NCBI GenBank assembly: GCA_964652235.1
Contig: CAZZDK010000012.1
Coordinates: forward strand, 1 to 63,884
Origin: CAZZDK01 sp964652235
Lineage (GTDB): Bacteria; Pseudomonadota; Alphaproteobacteria; UBA9219
Length of the DNA stretch: 63,884 nucleotides
Reading direction: 5' to 3'
Position numbers and translations under genes: made by a program. Under the pieces are notes generated by a model that ran no database searches, was not told the origin of the DNA, and saw only the letters and a program-made list of their open reading frames with translations. Position 1 is the stretch's first letter. Each line of letters starts with the position of its first letter. Positions 42,084-51,622 of the stretch are shown here, piece by piece.

Positions 42084-43334
42084 ATGAAATCCGGCAAACT
42101 GTTTTCTAAAGTCGCGACAATGGGACTTCGAGGCCTTTCTCTGGCTTCAAAGCTTATCCTGACCCTTTATATGGGCCGTTATCTCGGTCTGGCCGATCTG
42201 GGCGTTTACGGCCTGGTGTTCGGAGCCGTCATGATCGCCTGCGTCGTTTTGGGCGGACGGCTCGATTTCGTCGTGACGCGGGATCTCGTGGGGCAGTCGG
42301 ACCTGGGCGCCCTGACGCGAATGCGCGACCAGGCGGTTTATTACGGGTTCAATTATCTTTTGTTTTTGTGTCTTATCGCGCTTTTGGCCGCGCTGAGGAT
42401 CGCGCCGCCGTTCATACTCTTTTCCGTTGCCGCGCTCTCGATTCTTGAGAGCCTTTCGAACATGACGTCCGTCAACCTGATCGCTCTTGAAAGACCGACG
42501 CTTTCGACGTTTTTGTTCTTCGTTCGCGCGGGGCTTTGGTGCCTGGTCGTCGCGGCGATCGGAATCTTTTTCCCCGCCACCCGCAATGTTGAAACGGTTC
42601 TTGTCGGCTGGATGATCGGCAGCGGCGCGAGCTTTCTTTTGACCCTTTATGTCTGGAGGTCCTTGCCCTGGGCCGAAGCTCTGCGCACGCCCGTCGATTG
42701 GCCGCGCCTGAAACGCGGCATTAAAAAAAGTTTTCCGATCTGGCTCGGCACGCTGGGCGGCGTGGCGGCCTTACACGTGGATCGGTTCATCGTGTCCTAT
42801 TATCTGGATCTGGAAAAAGTGGGGGTCATTACGTTTTTTGCTTCTTTTTCCATGGCGCTTCTTTCGCTCGTTCAAAGCGGCTTTTTCGCCTTCGCCATCC
42901 CGCGCCTGATCCGGCATCACAAAAGCGGCGAGACCGAAGCTTTCTGGCGCGAGACCCGTGCGACGCTCTGGCAAACGGGGTGGTTTGTCGGCGCGGCGGC
43001 GCTCGTGGTCGGTTTCGCCGTCCCCGTCCTGGGCGGCCTTTTGGGTAAACCTCTCATCGCCCTCGAATCGCCGACGCTTTGGCTTTTGCTGGCCGCCGTT
43101 TGGATTCGGGGACAGGCAGACGCCTTATATTACGTTCTCTACGCCCGGCATCAGGATTGGGTGAATTGGACGGGCGACCTCCTGTTCCTTGTGCCTTCGT
43201 TGGGCGGGAACCTTTTACTGATTCCCCTTTGCGGGCTTGAGGGGGTGGGCTACAGCTCGATTCTGGCCGCCTGTTTCCTTTTGGCCTGGCACGCCTTCTT
43301 TGTGAAATACCCAAACACGAAAATATTTTTGTGA
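42084..43334 (+). CDS. Wzx-like polysaccharide flippase
   Basis: A 416-residue protein with about 12 membrane helices and the MOP/RfbX signature: KVATMGLRGLSLASKLILTLYMGRYLGLADLGVYGLVFG (~10-48), then LKRGIKKSFPIWLGTLGGVAALHVDRFIVSYYLDLEKVGVITFFASF (~215-260). It should flip the lipid-linked repeat unit to the periplasm for the Wzy-like polymerase. AGAGAAGGC precedes ATG 42084. Translation ends before an AT-rich gap (43335-43494) that probably holds the promoter of the next gene. Confidence 0.88.
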   Translation: MKSGKLFSKVATMGLRGLSLASKLILTLYMGRYLGLADLGVYGLVFGAVMIACVVLGGRLDFVVTRDLVGQSDLGALTRMRDQAVYYGFNYLLFLCLIALLAALRIAPPFILFSVAALSILESLSNMTSVNLIALERPTLSTFLFFVRAGLWCLVVAAIGIFFPATRNVETVLVGWMIGSGASFLLTLYVWRSLPWAEALRTPVDWPRLKRGIKKSFPIWLGTLGGVAALHVDRFIVSYYLDLEKVGVITFFASFSMALLSLVQSGFFAFAIPRLIRHHKSGETEAFWRETRATLWQTGWFVGAAALVVGFAVPVLGGLLGKPLIALESPTLWLLLAAVWIRGQADALYYVLYARHQDWVNWTGDLLFLVPSLGGNLLLIPLCGLEGVGYSSILAACFLLAWHAFFVKYPNTKIFL

Positions 43335-43494
43335 AAGTAAATACGCCTTGAAAGTATTTAGCCGGAAACGGCGGAAAAGCTCGATTCTTAAAATTTGAGC
43401 TAAAAGCTAAAATATCTAATTATATCAATAATTAAGCGCAGATTAGGCGCCTTCGTTTAGAGTGAAATCATCACGAGCGATTGTGGTGATTTCG

Positions 43495-44013
43495 ATGAAA
43501 AGAATTACTTTCACCCTTTTGATTTTAGCCCTTTTGATCGGCTTTTCCCCGGCGGCTCGCGCCGAGCTTGACGACGGGACCGCCGTTCCGGCTTCGGTCG
43601 TTCGTCCCCTGATGTCCTGGGTCGAAAAAGAATTGGGCGTCAAAGTCCCCTATCTGCCCAATGTCGTGGCCAGTCGGACTCAGCTTTTGCAGGTCGTCAG
43701 CCGGATGGGTCCCCTGGCCGGCCGGGCGCGGGCGCTTTATATTGGCGGGACAGTGTTGCTTGATAGTCGCATCTTTGACGCGGAAGAATCGACCCAATTG
43801 AGCTTCCTTTTACACGAATTGGTCCATTATGCCCAGACGTTCCGGCACGTCCCGGCGGGCGCCTGCGCGCAGGCCCGCGAGTACGAGGCCTACAGCCTTC
43901 AGAATAAATGGCTGCAAGAACAAGGCCATGCGCCCATCGTCTCGGCCTCCTGGATCAAAAAAATGGCCTCCTGCCCTGCGGATACGACCATCGCCTTGGC
44001 TCAATCCCGTTAA
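43495..44013 (+). CDS. secreted protein with HExxH zinc motif (DUF6647-like)
   Basis: A 172-residue protein. It has a signal peptide (MKRITFTLLILALLIGFSPAARA). The mature domain contains FLLHELVHYAQTFRH (HExxH with a third candidate ligand downstream, EYEAYSLQNKW), like small zinc-dependent proteins of the DUF6647 type. Four residues from the Cys pair (PAGACAQA and MASCPAD) may form a disulphide. Catalytic activity is unproven. ATG 43495 is chosen because the signal starts there; an in-frame ATG at 43462 would add 11 residues. A terminator follows at 44038. Confidence 0.72.
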   Translation: MKRITFTLLILALLIGFSPAARAELDDGTAVPASVVRPLMSWVEKELGVKVPYLPNVVASRTQLLQVVSRMGPLAGRARALYIGGTVLLDSRIFDAEESTQLSFLLHELVHYAQTFRHVPAGACAQAREYEAYSLQNKWLQEQGHAPIVSASWIKKMASCPADTTIALAQSR

Positions 44014-44037
44014 GAAATACGGCCCTTTTAACTCTGA

Positions 44038-44068
44038 AACGCCCCTTTCCCCCAGGGGCGTTTTTTTT
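44038..44068 (+). terminator. rho-independent terminator
   Basis: An 8-bp stem AACGCCCC/GGGGCGTT with a TTTCCCCCA loop, followed by eight T. It lies 25 bases after the HExxH gene stop and separates it from the export genes downstream. Confidence 0.9.
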
Positions 44069-44163
44069 ATAGCCGTGAAAGCAATTCCCTAAAAAAGACT
44101 GGCAAAATCAGCCTTTTTTGTTTACAACGAATACCGAATAACTCAGCCCGATTGGGGGAACAC

Positions 44164-44724
44164 ATGAAAAAGAAACTTGGAACGTCTTTTTTGGCGAGCT
44201 TTTTTTTGACGGTCTTTTTGCTGGGCGGTTCGGCCCTGGCGGCCAGCGTCGCCGAACAGGCGCAAGCCGCTCTGGCTAAAAAGGATCTGGCTCCTTTGCG
44301 CGCGCTTTTGGACCAGGGTCCGGGCGCGATTGACGACGTTGTGAAAGCTCTTTTGAAGGCCGTTCAGCAGAACCTGACGTCCGATCCGGGCTTTGCCCAG
44401 CAAAGCATCACAATGGCGGGCCAGTATGCCACGCAAATCACCCCGCCGACGGTTCCTTCCGTTTGCGCCGATATGCGCCGCATTGCCGAGTCCGTTGCCG
44501 CCAACCAGCCGATCAGCGCGCCGCTTTACAGCGCGGTGGCCGAGGCTGCTCGGAGCTTTGCGGAAGCGCCGGTCGTCGTCGCGGCGGGCCGTCCGAATCT
44601 TTGCGAGGAAGCCTGGCTGCAAATTGCCAATCTGGCGGGCGATCCGCTTTTAGCCCAGACAAGCGTCCACCGGGATCCTCGGCCCGTTCCGCCGCCGCCG
44701 CCCATCCCGCCTAGCGCCGACTGA
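44164..44724 (+). CDS. periplasmic protein with Pro-rich tail, unknown
   Basis: A 186-residue protein. It has a signal peptide (MKKKLGTSFLASFFLTVFLLGGSALAA), a helical, Ala/Gln-rich body with two cysteines (SVCADMR and NLCEEAW) and a Pro-rich end (RPVPPPPPIPPSAD). No known family. ATG 44164 has GGGGGAA eight bases upstream. It precedes the beta-barrel gene by 38 bases and reads with the export genes. It may be a periplasmic partner of the secretion machinery, but this is inferred from position only. Confidence 0.65.
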   Translation: MKKKLGTSFLASFFLTVFLLGGSALAASVAEQAQAALAKKDLAPLRALLDQGPGAIDDVVKALLKAVQQNLTSDPGFAQQSITMAGQYATQITPPTVPSVCADMRRIAESVAANQPISAPLYSAVAEAARSFAEAPVVVAAGRPNLCEEAWLQIANLAGDPLLAQTSVHRDPRPVPPPPPIPPSAD

Positions 44725-44762
44725 GTTCATCCACGTTTAACCAGAACACCGAAGAGGATCGA

Positions 44763-46088
44763 ATGCGTATCGAAACAAAACTGGGCTCAACCGCCCTTCT
44801 GGCCGTTCTTGTTTTTGCCAGCCAGACGGGACCTGCTCTTGCCTACGGTCCCGAAGGCCTTTTCGGCGGTCGTCCGCAGCCCGACAGTTCTCTCGTCCTG
44901 GGCGAGCCGGTCGAGCTTCGCAACGACAGGCCGGAACGCGCCGAGTCCGTTCTCGACCATCCTCGCCCGGATTACGATCCGGCGCCGATCGAGTTCGGTT
45001 CCTTCGAATTGTTCCCCACCCTTGAACTGGGCGAAACCTACGACACGAACATCTATGCCGCGCGCAATGATCGCCGCGACGACATGATCGGCACCGTCCG
45101 TCCGATCGTAAGCCTGTTTTCCAATTGGGGGCGGCACGCTTTGTCCGTCACCACGTTCGGCGACATCAACTATTACAGCGAGCATCCGGACGAGAATTAT
45201 CATAACGCCGTCATCGACGTGAACGGACGTTACGACATCGTGAACCAGGAATGGCTCGCGGCGCGCGGCGGCTATCAGCATCTGGCCGAGCAGCGGTCCT
45301 CGCCGAACGCGGTCAACGGTTCCGAGCCGACGACCTTCGGTCTGGCCAAAGCGGGCCTGACCTTCTATCGCGGCATCGGGCAGGTGAAGCTGAACGCCGA
45401 TTACGACTTCAAGCGGTTCGACTATAACAACACGCCCTCTACGAACGGGACCATCGACCAGAGCGGGCGGGATCGCGACGAGCACGTGATGGGCGCCACC
45501 ATCGGCTACGATCTGTCGGGGAATGTGCGTCCCTACATCAAGGGCGCGTACAACATCCGCGAATACGACAACAACCCGACGCACAAGTCGGACGGGTACA
45601 ATGCCGTTCTCGGCGCGACGATGGACTTCGGCGGCATCACGTCGCTCGATCTCTTCGCGGGCTACATGGTGCAGAACTACGACAAGTTCATCGTCAAAAA
45701 GACGGTCTCGTCCCCGAGGGTCGGCGGGCGTCTCGACTGGAACGTGACGGGCCTGACTTCCGTTGTTCTCGAAGCCGACCGGACGATCGAAGAAACCACG
45801 CACACGGGCTATAACAGCTTCTTCTCCACCGGCGGTTCGGCTACCGTGACGCACGAGCTTCTTCGCAACGTGCTTGTGGAAGCTAACTTCGCCTTCACGC
45901 GTAACGACTTTAACGGCACCGGCACGCGCCAGGATGACGTGATCAATGCGGGCCTCGGCGGTCGTTATCTCATCAACAGAAACCTTTACACGGACCTTCT
46001 GTACAGCTGGGAGCGCCGCTATTCCACGGACGACGGATCTAAGTATCTCAGGAACATGGGAACGGTCCGTCTGGGCGTGAGGCTCTAA
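44763..46088 (+). CDS. outer-membrane beta-barrel porin of exopolysaccharide locus (BBP2-like)
   Basis: A 441-residue protein with a signal peptide (MRIETKLGSTALLAVLVFASQTGPALA) and a barrel of long alternating strands. It opens FPTLELGETYDTNIYAARNDRRDDMIGTVRPIVSL, the hallmark of the putative beta-barrel porin 2 family often found beside wza/wzc. It ends in LGVRL rather than an aromatic residue. GAGGATCGA precedes ATG 44763. The Wza-like gene follows after 27 bases. It probably helps polymer cross or anchor at the outer membrane. Confidence 0.83.
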   Translation: MRIETKLGSTALLAVLVFASQTGPALAYGPEGLFGGRPQPDSSLVLGEPVELRNDRPERAESVLDHPRPDYDPAPIEFGSFELFPTLELGETYDTNIYAARNDRRDDMIGTVRPIVSLFSNWGRHALSVTTFGDINYYSEHPDENYHNAVIDVNGRYDIVNQEWLAARGGYQHLAEQRSSPNAVNGSEPTTFGLAKAGLTFYRGIGQVKLNADYDFKRFDYNNTPSTNGTIDQSGRDRDEHVMGATIGYDLSGNVRPYIKGAYNIREYDNNPTHKSDGYNAVLGATMDFGGITSLDLFAGYMVQNYDKFIVKKTVSSPRVGGRLDWNVTGLTSVVLEADRTIEETTHTGYNSFFSTGGSATVTHELLRNVLVEANFAFTRNDFNGTGTRQDDVINAGLGGRYLINRNLYTDLLYSWERRYSTDDGSKYLRNMGTVRLGVRL

Positions 46089-46115
46089 GGAAAAGGCGTA
46101 AAGGGAGCGGTGGGC

Positions 46116-46766
46116 ATGGGAACGCGCAAAATACTTTCTTTCGTTTTTTTGTGCGGCCTTTTGCTCTCGGCTCCCTCGCTTTCTTTCGCGGGCGTGGATC
46201 GGATTCCTTCGGCTCGCGCTTCGTCCGCCCCGGCGGAAACCGAAGGCTATATCCCCGACCAGGGCGCAGCGCCCTCTCTCGCCCCGACCGGGCAGACCTC
46301 TTCCTCTCAGGCTTATGTTTTGGGCGTGGGCGACCGCATTCGCATGACCGTTTTCGGCGAGGCCGATTTGTCCGGCGATTACGAAGTCGGCAGCACGGGC
46401 TTTGTGGCGCTCCCCCTGATCGGCGACGTTAAAGCGGCCGGACAGCCTCTTCAGGCTTTTGAACAGGCCGTCAAACAAAAATTGTCGCAAGGCTATTTGC
46501 GCGACCCGCGCGTCAGCGCCCAGGTCGTGAATTACAGGCCCTTTTTCATTCTGGGCGAAGTCGCCAAACCCGGCAGCTACCCTTACGTCAACGGCATGAC
46601 CGTTTTGAACGCCGTGGCTTTGGCCGGCGGCTATACGTACCGCGCGGACCGTTCGGACGTGACGGTGACGCGATCAGGGGATGGGGAAAAGCAGGAAACC
46701 AAGGTTCCGGAAACCGCCGTCATAATGCCGGGGGATATTATTCGCGTTCCGGAAAGATTTTTCTGA
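46116..46766 (+). CDS. Wza-like polysaccharide export protein
   Basis: A 216-residue protein. It has a signal peptide (MGTRKILSFVFLCGLLLSAPSLSFAG), a Poly_export domain (YVLGVGDRIRMTVFGEADLSGDYEVGSTGFVALPLIGDVKA, ~67-107) and an SLBB-type segment (FFILGEVAKPGSYPYVNGMTVLNAVALAGGYTYRA). It is shorter than Wza (~380) and has no lipobox Cys or C-terminal helix, so a separate outer-membrane channel, perhaps the adjacent porin, may be needed. ATG 46116 has AGGGAG eight bases upstream. The GTG at 46110 is too close to that site. Confidence 0.85.
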   Translation: MGTRKILSFVFLCGLLLSAPSLSFAGVDRIPSARASSAPAETEGYIPDQGAAPSLAPTGQTSSSQAYVLGVGDRIRMTVFGEADLSGDYEVGSTGFVALPLIGDVKAAGQPLQAFEQAVKQKLSQGYLRDPRVSAQVVNYRPFFILGEVAKPGSYPYVNGMTVLNAVALAGGYTYRADRSDVTVTRSGDGEKQETKVPETAVIMPGDIIRVPERFF

Positions 46767-46785
46767 ATTTAAGGCCCTTTTGCCC

Positions 46786-46816
46786 CCTTTCAAGACAGGG
46801 GTTTTGAAGGTTTTTT
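46786..46816 (+). terminator. possible terminator/attenuator between wza-like and wzc-like genes
   Basis: CCTTTCAA and TTGAAGG form an imperfect stem followed by six T. It could lower read-through into the BY-kinase gene, whose start is 31 bases further on. Confidence 0.35.
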
Positions 46817-46846
46817 AAGCGCTTTGTTTTACTTTGAGGAGTTTTT

Positions 46847-49087
46847 ATGCCTGTCCTTAAGTCCCTGCCTGGAGATTTTCCCGTGCCCAGCGAAACGCCG
46901 CCCGCTCTTTCAACGAACGCGCTAGGGGGATCGTTCCTCAAAGGGGTCGATCTGCGCGAGACCACGCGCCTTTTACGCCGCCGCATCCAAATCGTTTTGC
47001 GCCTAACCGTGTTGTGCGCCGCGCTGGGTCTTTTGGCCGCGCTTGTTCTTTCGCCCCAATACAAGGCCGAGGTGATCCTTCTTCTCGATCAGCGCCAGCC
47101 CAAGGTCATGGATGTGGGCGCGGCCATTTCGGGCCTGCCGACCGACAATGCGGCGGTGCGCAGCGAAATGGACATTCTAACGTCGCGAGGGGTCATTGAT
47201 CGCGTCATCAAGAAACAGGGGCTGATCGGCGATCCCGAATTCTCGAAGAAAAAGAAAATCTGGGATAAATGGTTCGGCCCTGGCGGCCTTTTCCGCCGCG
47301 CCGATAAAGAAGCCGATGCCCAGGCCGCCGAAGAAGAGGCCAAAAGGCAATGGACGGAAGTCGCGCAAGCGATTCAAGACAGGCTTAAGGTCGAAAACGA
47401 CGGGCGCTCGTTCAGCATCAAGCTGACTTTCACTTCGCGCGATCCTAAGAAGGCCGCGCAAATCGCCAACGCTATCGCCGACGAATACCTTGTCGATCAA
47501 CTTGAGGCGAAATACGAAGTCGTGGCGCGGGCCAACAAATGGCTCAGCGAAAGGCTGGCGACGCTTCGCACGCAGGTTGAGACAACCGAGCAGGCGGTGG
47601 AAGCTTTTCGCCAGAAGGCTAATCTCATTCAGATTAACGGCGACACCGTTTCCATGCGCCAGATGCAGGAAGTCAACACGCAGCTGATTACGGCGAGAGC
47701 CGCGACGTCCCAGGCCGAAGCGCGGCTGAGGAACGCGGAAATCATGGTGCAATCCAGCGGCGGACTCGAGGGCGCGACCGACGTTTTGGCTTCGCCGCTT
47801 ATTCAGAAACTGAGAGAGCAGGAAGCGGAGGTGCGCCGCAAGGAAGCCGAACTTTCCACGCGCTACGGCGATCGCCATCCGACCCTTATCAACGCGCGCG
47901 CTGAACGGCATGATTTGCAGCGCAAGATACAGGAAGAGGTGCAAAAAATTCTGAGGTCTCTTGCCGGCGAAGTGAAAATTGCCCAGGCGAAGGAGCAGCA
48001 ACTTCAAAGGGATCTTAACAATCTGGAAGCCAAGGCGGGGGCCGAGCTGAAAGACACCGTTCAATTGCGCCAGTTGCAGCGCGAAGCGGACGCGAACCGG
48101 ACGCTCTATGAGAATTTTCTTTCCCGCTTCAAGCAGACATCCGAGCAGCAGGATATGCAGTTGCCCGACACGCGGATCATCGCGCGCGCCGACACGCCGG
48201 TTTCCCCCGCTTTTCCGGTCAAGTGGCTGTTTATGGCCGTCGGCGCGATTGTAGGCGGTATGCTTGGCGTGGTCGCGGCCTATGTCCTCGAATTCCTGGA
48301 TCGCGGCTATCGCACCGCGCCCCAGGTTGAAGAGGGAACGGGAATGCCGGTCGTCGGCCAGGTGCCGAGTCTCAAGAAAATCTCCAAGGCTGCGCCGGAA
48401 ATGTACGTCATCGAAAAGCCCCTGTCCGCCTATACCGAATCCCTGCGAACCGTGCGGACGGCCATTCATTTCTCGAACGTGGACAATCCGCCCAAGAGCG
48501 TCATGGTCACCAGTTCCGGTCCCGGCGAGGGCAAGACGACCTTCTGCCTGTCTTTAGGGCGGGCGCTTGCGGCTTCGGGCCACAAGATTTTGCTGATCGA
48601 TGCCGATATGCGCCGTCCGCGCTTGGCGCGCATTCTGGGGATCACCGCCAACGGGCGCGATCTGGCTTCGCTGTTGACGGGGACGAATACGATCGAAAAA
48701 GTCGTCCGGCAGGATCCGCTCGTCACCGGCCTTGACATCATACCGGCTTTCGGACGCACGCCGAACGCGCAGGATTTGCTCGGCTCCAAGCAGATGAAAA
48801 AGTTCATGCAGGAAATCGGCGCCAAATACGATCTGGTGATCGTGGACACGCCGCCGATCCTTGCGGTTTCGGACGCCGCCATGATCGCGCGCGTCGTCGA
48901 TACGAGCCTGTTCGTCGTCAAGTGGGCCGAAACGGCGCGCGACGCCGTGACCCAGGCGCTCAAGCAGCTCAAGACGCTGGATTGCCGCATCGCGGGCGTG
49001 ATCCTAAATCAGGTCAATCTGCACGAGCTTGCCAGCTACGGCGAGGGCTACCACAGCCACAGGTATCATGCCTACTACACGAACTGA
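46847..49087 (+). CDS. Wzc-like chain-length regulator fused to BY-kinase
   Basis: A 746-residue inner-membrane protein. A Wzz domain with the first membrane helix (~48-66) is followed by long periplasmic coiled coils (~200-430) and a second helix (WLFMAVGAIVGGMLGVVAAYVLEFL, ~462-486). The cytoplasmic tyrosine kinase has Walker A SGPGEGKTT (~563), Walker A' LLIDADMRRPRLA and Walker B LVIVDTPPIL, and a C-terminal Tyr cluster (YGEGYHSHRYHAYYTN) for autophosphorylation. It controls polymer length and export with the Wza-like protein. The next small gene starts within its last codons. Confidence 0.94.
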   Translation: MPVLKSLPGDFPVPSETPPALSTNALGGSFLKGVDLRETTRLLRRRIQIVLRLTVLCAALGLLAALVLSPQYKAEVILLLDQRQPKVMDVGAAISGLPTDNAAVRSEMDILTSRGVIDRVIKKQGLIGDPEFSKKKKIWDKWFGPGGLFRRADKEADAQAAEEEAKRQWTEVAQAIQDRLKVENDGRSFSIKLTFTSRDPKKAAQIANAIADEYLVDQLEAKYEVVARANKWLSERLATLRTQVETTEQAVEAFRQKANLIQINGDTVSMRQMQEVNTQLITARAATSQAEARLRNAEIMVQSSGGLEGATDVLASPLIQKLREQEAEVRRKEAELSTRYGDRHPTLINARAERHDLQRKIQEEVQKILRSLAGEVKIAQAKEQQLQRDLNNLEAKAGAELKDTVQLRQLQREADANRTLYENFLSRFKQTSEQQDMQLPDTRIIARADTPVSPAFPVKWLFMAVGAIVGGMLGVVAAYVLEFLDRGYRTAPQVEEGTGMPVVGQVPSLKKISKAAPEMYVIEKPLSAYTESLRTVRTAIHFSNVDNPPKSVMVTSSGPGEGKTTFCLSLGRALAASGHKILLIDADMRRPRLARILGITANGRDLASLLTGTNTIEKVVRQDPLVTGLDIIPAFGRTPNAQDLLGSKQMKKFMQEIGAKYDLVIVDTPPILAVSDAAMIARVVDTSLFVVKWAETARDAVTQALKQLKTLDCRIAGVILNQVNLHELASYGEGYHSHRYHAYYTN

Positions 49088-49754
49088 GAAACGGGTTTTC
49101 CCGTCCTGGTGGGTCGCGTGGATCGCGGTCATGCTTTTGGCGTTCGGCCTTCCGGCCCTGCTCGCGCGGCTTATTATGTTGCCGGGCGATTCGGTGCGCC
49201 TGGCCATGCTGAGCAGCCAGCCTGTTTCCGAAGAAGATTTTCAGGTTTTGGAGAAAACGCGCCGGGCGGTCGTCGGTTGGTTTCCCCTTAACGCCAACTT
49301 CAACGATCTGGCTCTTGTCGCGTTTACGCGCGGGGGACAGGCCGACGGGGAAGCGGCGAAAGCGTTGTTTGCCGAATCGGAAGGTTGGCAGCGCCGGGCA
49401 TTGACGGCCTCGCCCGCCGATCCTTACGGTTGGTTTCGTCTCGGCTACTTGTTTTTGTTCGCCGACGGCAGGCCTTCGCCCCGGACGGCGGCCGCCTGGA
49501 CGCAATCCATGGCCGTGGCGCCTTACGAGCCGGAACTCATGATCCCGCGTTTGCAGATGGGCATGGCGAATTACGCTTTCCTGAAGCCAGAGGCGAAAGG
49601 CTATCTGCCGATCCTGATCCGGGGCAGCTCCATCTTTGATGCCGAGGGCCTTGCCCGCCTCGCTAAGGCGGGCAGATTCACCGGCCTGGTCGAAGAGGCC
49701 CTGGTCGGCGACGAAGAGGCTCTGAAAGCGTTCAGGGAGAGGATCGCAAAGTAA
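49068..49754 (+). CDS. membrane-anchored TPR-like protein of exopolysaccharide locus
   Basis: A 228-residue protein. One N-terminal membrane helix (WWVAWIAVMLLAFGLPALLARLIM, ~14-37) is followed by a helical periplasmic part with TPR-like spacing (RALTASPADPYGWFRLGYLFLFADG; AAWTQSMAVAPYEPELMIPRLQMG). No exact family. ATG 49068 lies inside the last seven codons of the kinase, so it is translationally linked. It probably assists assembly of the export machinery. It converges with the dynamin-like gene. Confidence 0.65.
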   Translation: MPTTRTEKRVFPSWWVAWIAVMLLAFGLPALLARLIMLPGDSVRLAMLSSQPVSEEDFQVLEKTRRAVVGWFPLNANFNDLALVAFTRGGQADGEAAKALFAESEGWQRRALTASPADPYGWFRLGYLFLFADGRPSPRTAAAWTQSMAVAPYEPELMIPRLQMGMANYAFLKPEAKGYLPILIRGSSIFDAEGLARLAKAGRFTGLVEEALVGDEEALKAFRERIAK

Positions 49755-49787
49755 CAAAGGTTGTCGCGGCTCTCCGCGAAGAGCTCC

Positions 49788-51569
49788 TTACGCCTGGGCG
49801 GCCGGTGGAGGACGGGCGATCCCGTTTGTGGCCCTGCGCAGGTCTTCCAAATCGCGCTGAATGTCGTTCAATATCTTGAGCTTCTCGGCCAGGACGGCTT
49901 CGTTCCGGTCGATCTCGACTCGGCTTTTTCGGGCCAGAGAAAGAGCGCTTTGCAAGGAGCGGCGTATCCCCTCAAGGGTGAGATCGACTTTTTCGTCGAG
50001 CGTCCGGCGGAACTGCGCGCTGGTTGCGCCGGCGCGGCTGATAAGATCGTAGCGCACACGACCGCAATGGCGGTCGAGCCATTCGGTTGCTCGCGCTTTC
50101 GTGTTTTTCAGAATGATTCTCCTGGCGATGAAAGAAGGAAGGACGGAGATAAAGGCTAGACGAATCATTTCCAGGCTGAGGGGGTCGTCCTTCAAAAGGA
50201 AATAGAAGCCGCTTTTTTCCGTCAGCCCGTCTATCGACACGAAGGGCTCCAGCTTGAGATCAAAGACGTTGCTGGCAAGCGCGTGAACACGTTCAATTGT
50301 TTCGTTCGTTTTTGACGCGAATTCATGGTGCGCTTCTTCGAGTTTTTTTGAAACTCGCTCGGCCATTTCCTGGCGCCAGGTCCCTACAACCTCGCGGATC
50401 TTGTCGGACGCAAATCGTTCCAGATTATCGCGCAGGTCGGGCGTTTTTTGCTGAAGCGACCGGAGATATTCTTTTTCAATCGCTTCGTGAAGGAGGGGGA
50501 GCCTTTCTTTGTGAAAGAGCCTAATGTCCTCGTCCAATTGCGCGACGATGCTTTTCATGTTGCCGTCCAGCAAATAAGCGCTTCGGTCGCGATCTTTTTG
50601 CAATTCCTTTATTTCATGCTCGAAGACGGCGATTTTTTCATGAAGCTGTTCAAATGGCAATTGCGCGGCTTTTTGTTCCAACCGAAGGGCGACGATTTCC
50701 GCCGTTGCCGATCTCAGCAGGGCGTGGACGGCGCCTGTCAGAAAAACCACGCCTTTTTCCTGAGCAAGAAAAGACTGCAGCTGCTCCTCAAAGTCCGGCA
50801 GATGGCTTCGGACGAGGTTCTCTCTGTCGCCGCTCTTTTTAGCCTCAAGAGCCATGCGGGCCGATAAGGGGTGAACGCGGACATTTCCTGCCCCCAAATC
50901 TTCTTCCAGAACCTCCCGCGTGAAAGCCATGGATTCCTCAAAGTCTTTCTCGCTGACTTGGTCTATCTTGTTCAAAAGAAAGAACAATTTATGCGCATAG
51001 AGGCGAACGTCTTTTAAGAAAGCGTGTTCGTTTTTTGATAAGGGCGGGTCGGCCGATACGACAAAAATCGCCGCATCCACATAGGGCAAATAAGCCAGGG
51101 CCGCGTCAGTATTGTGTTGATAAACGGAGCCGACGCCCGGCGTGTCAATAATCCTAAGGCCGTCTTTCAACTGATCGGACGGATAGAACACTTCGACTTC
51201 TTTTACGTTCTTTCGGTTCTTAGGATTCTCGCGCTCGGTGATATAGGCGGGCAACCGATCCAGTTGCGTTTCCGCGCTCGTGCCGTCTAAAAACCGGATC
51301 ACAGCTCTTTTCTCTTCGCCGTAGCGCAAGATCGTGACCGCCGACGTCAAAGGCACGACCGCTGTCGGCAGAATATCCGCGCCAAGAAGGGCGTTGATAA
51401 AGGTCGATTTGCCGCGCTTGAACTGCCCCAGGACGACAAGATTGAATATCTCTTCCTTTAGCTTTTTTTCGACGCCAAGGAGGGGCCCTTCACTTTCCGG
51501 TCCGACGACCTTTTTAAGCCGTTCCGAAATTTCCTGAAGGGTTTTTCTGGCTGTTTCATAGGACAACAT
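49788..51569 (-). CDS. dynamin-family GTPase
   Basis: A 593-residue large GTPase. G1 is VLGQFKRGKSTFINALLG (~47-64), G2 is a Thr in VVPLTSAVT, G3 is RIIDTPGVGS (~140) and G4 is FFLLNKIDQ (~199). Long helices follow (~290-420 and ~510-590), with a hydrophobic patch near 475 (IRLAFISVLPSFIARRIIL) that may bind membrane. Bacterial dynamin-like proteins remodel or protect membranes, including during phage attack. ATG 51569; AGAAGC lies about nine bases upstream. Solitary here, without the paired second dynamin seen in some genomes. Confidence 0.88.
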   Translation of the reverse strand: MLSYETARKTLQEISERLKKVVGPESEGPLLGVEKKLKEEIFNLVVLGQFKRGKSTFINALLGADILPTAVVPLTSAVTILRYGEEKRAVIRFLDGTSAETQLDRLPAYITERENPKNRKNVKEVEVFYPSDQLKDGLRIIDTPGVGSVYQHNTDAALAYLPYVDAAIFVVSADPPLSKNEHAFLKDVRLYAHKLFFLLNKIDQVSEKDFEESMAFTREVLEEDLGAGNVRVHPLSARMALEAKKSGDRENLVRSHLPDFEEQLQSFLAQEKGVVFLTGAVHALLRSATAEIVALRLEQKAAQLPFEQLHEKIAVFEHEIKELQKDRDRSAYLLDGNMKSIVAQLDEDIRLFHKERLPLLHEAIEKEYLRSLQQKTPDLRDNLERFASDKIREVVGTWRQEMAERVSKKLEEAHHEFASKTNETIERVHALASNVFDLKLEPFVSIDGLTEKSGFYFLLKDDPLSLEMIRLAFISVLPSFIARRIILKNTKARATEWLDRHCGRVRYDLISRAGATSAQFRRTLDEKVDLTLEGIRRSLQSALSLARKSRVEIDRNEAVLAEKLKILNDIQRDLEDLRRATNGIARPPPAAQA

Positions 51570-51622
51570 GGCTTCTCGCTTCGGTTAGGGGCAAAGGCGG
51601 CGGCAAAACGTTTCCCGCCGAG

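Noticed and set aside
43335..43494. AAATAC/GTATTT dyad in the AT-rich gap as an operator
   Set aside because: It is short and in AT-rich DNA where such matches arise by chance; no regulator gene is adjacent.
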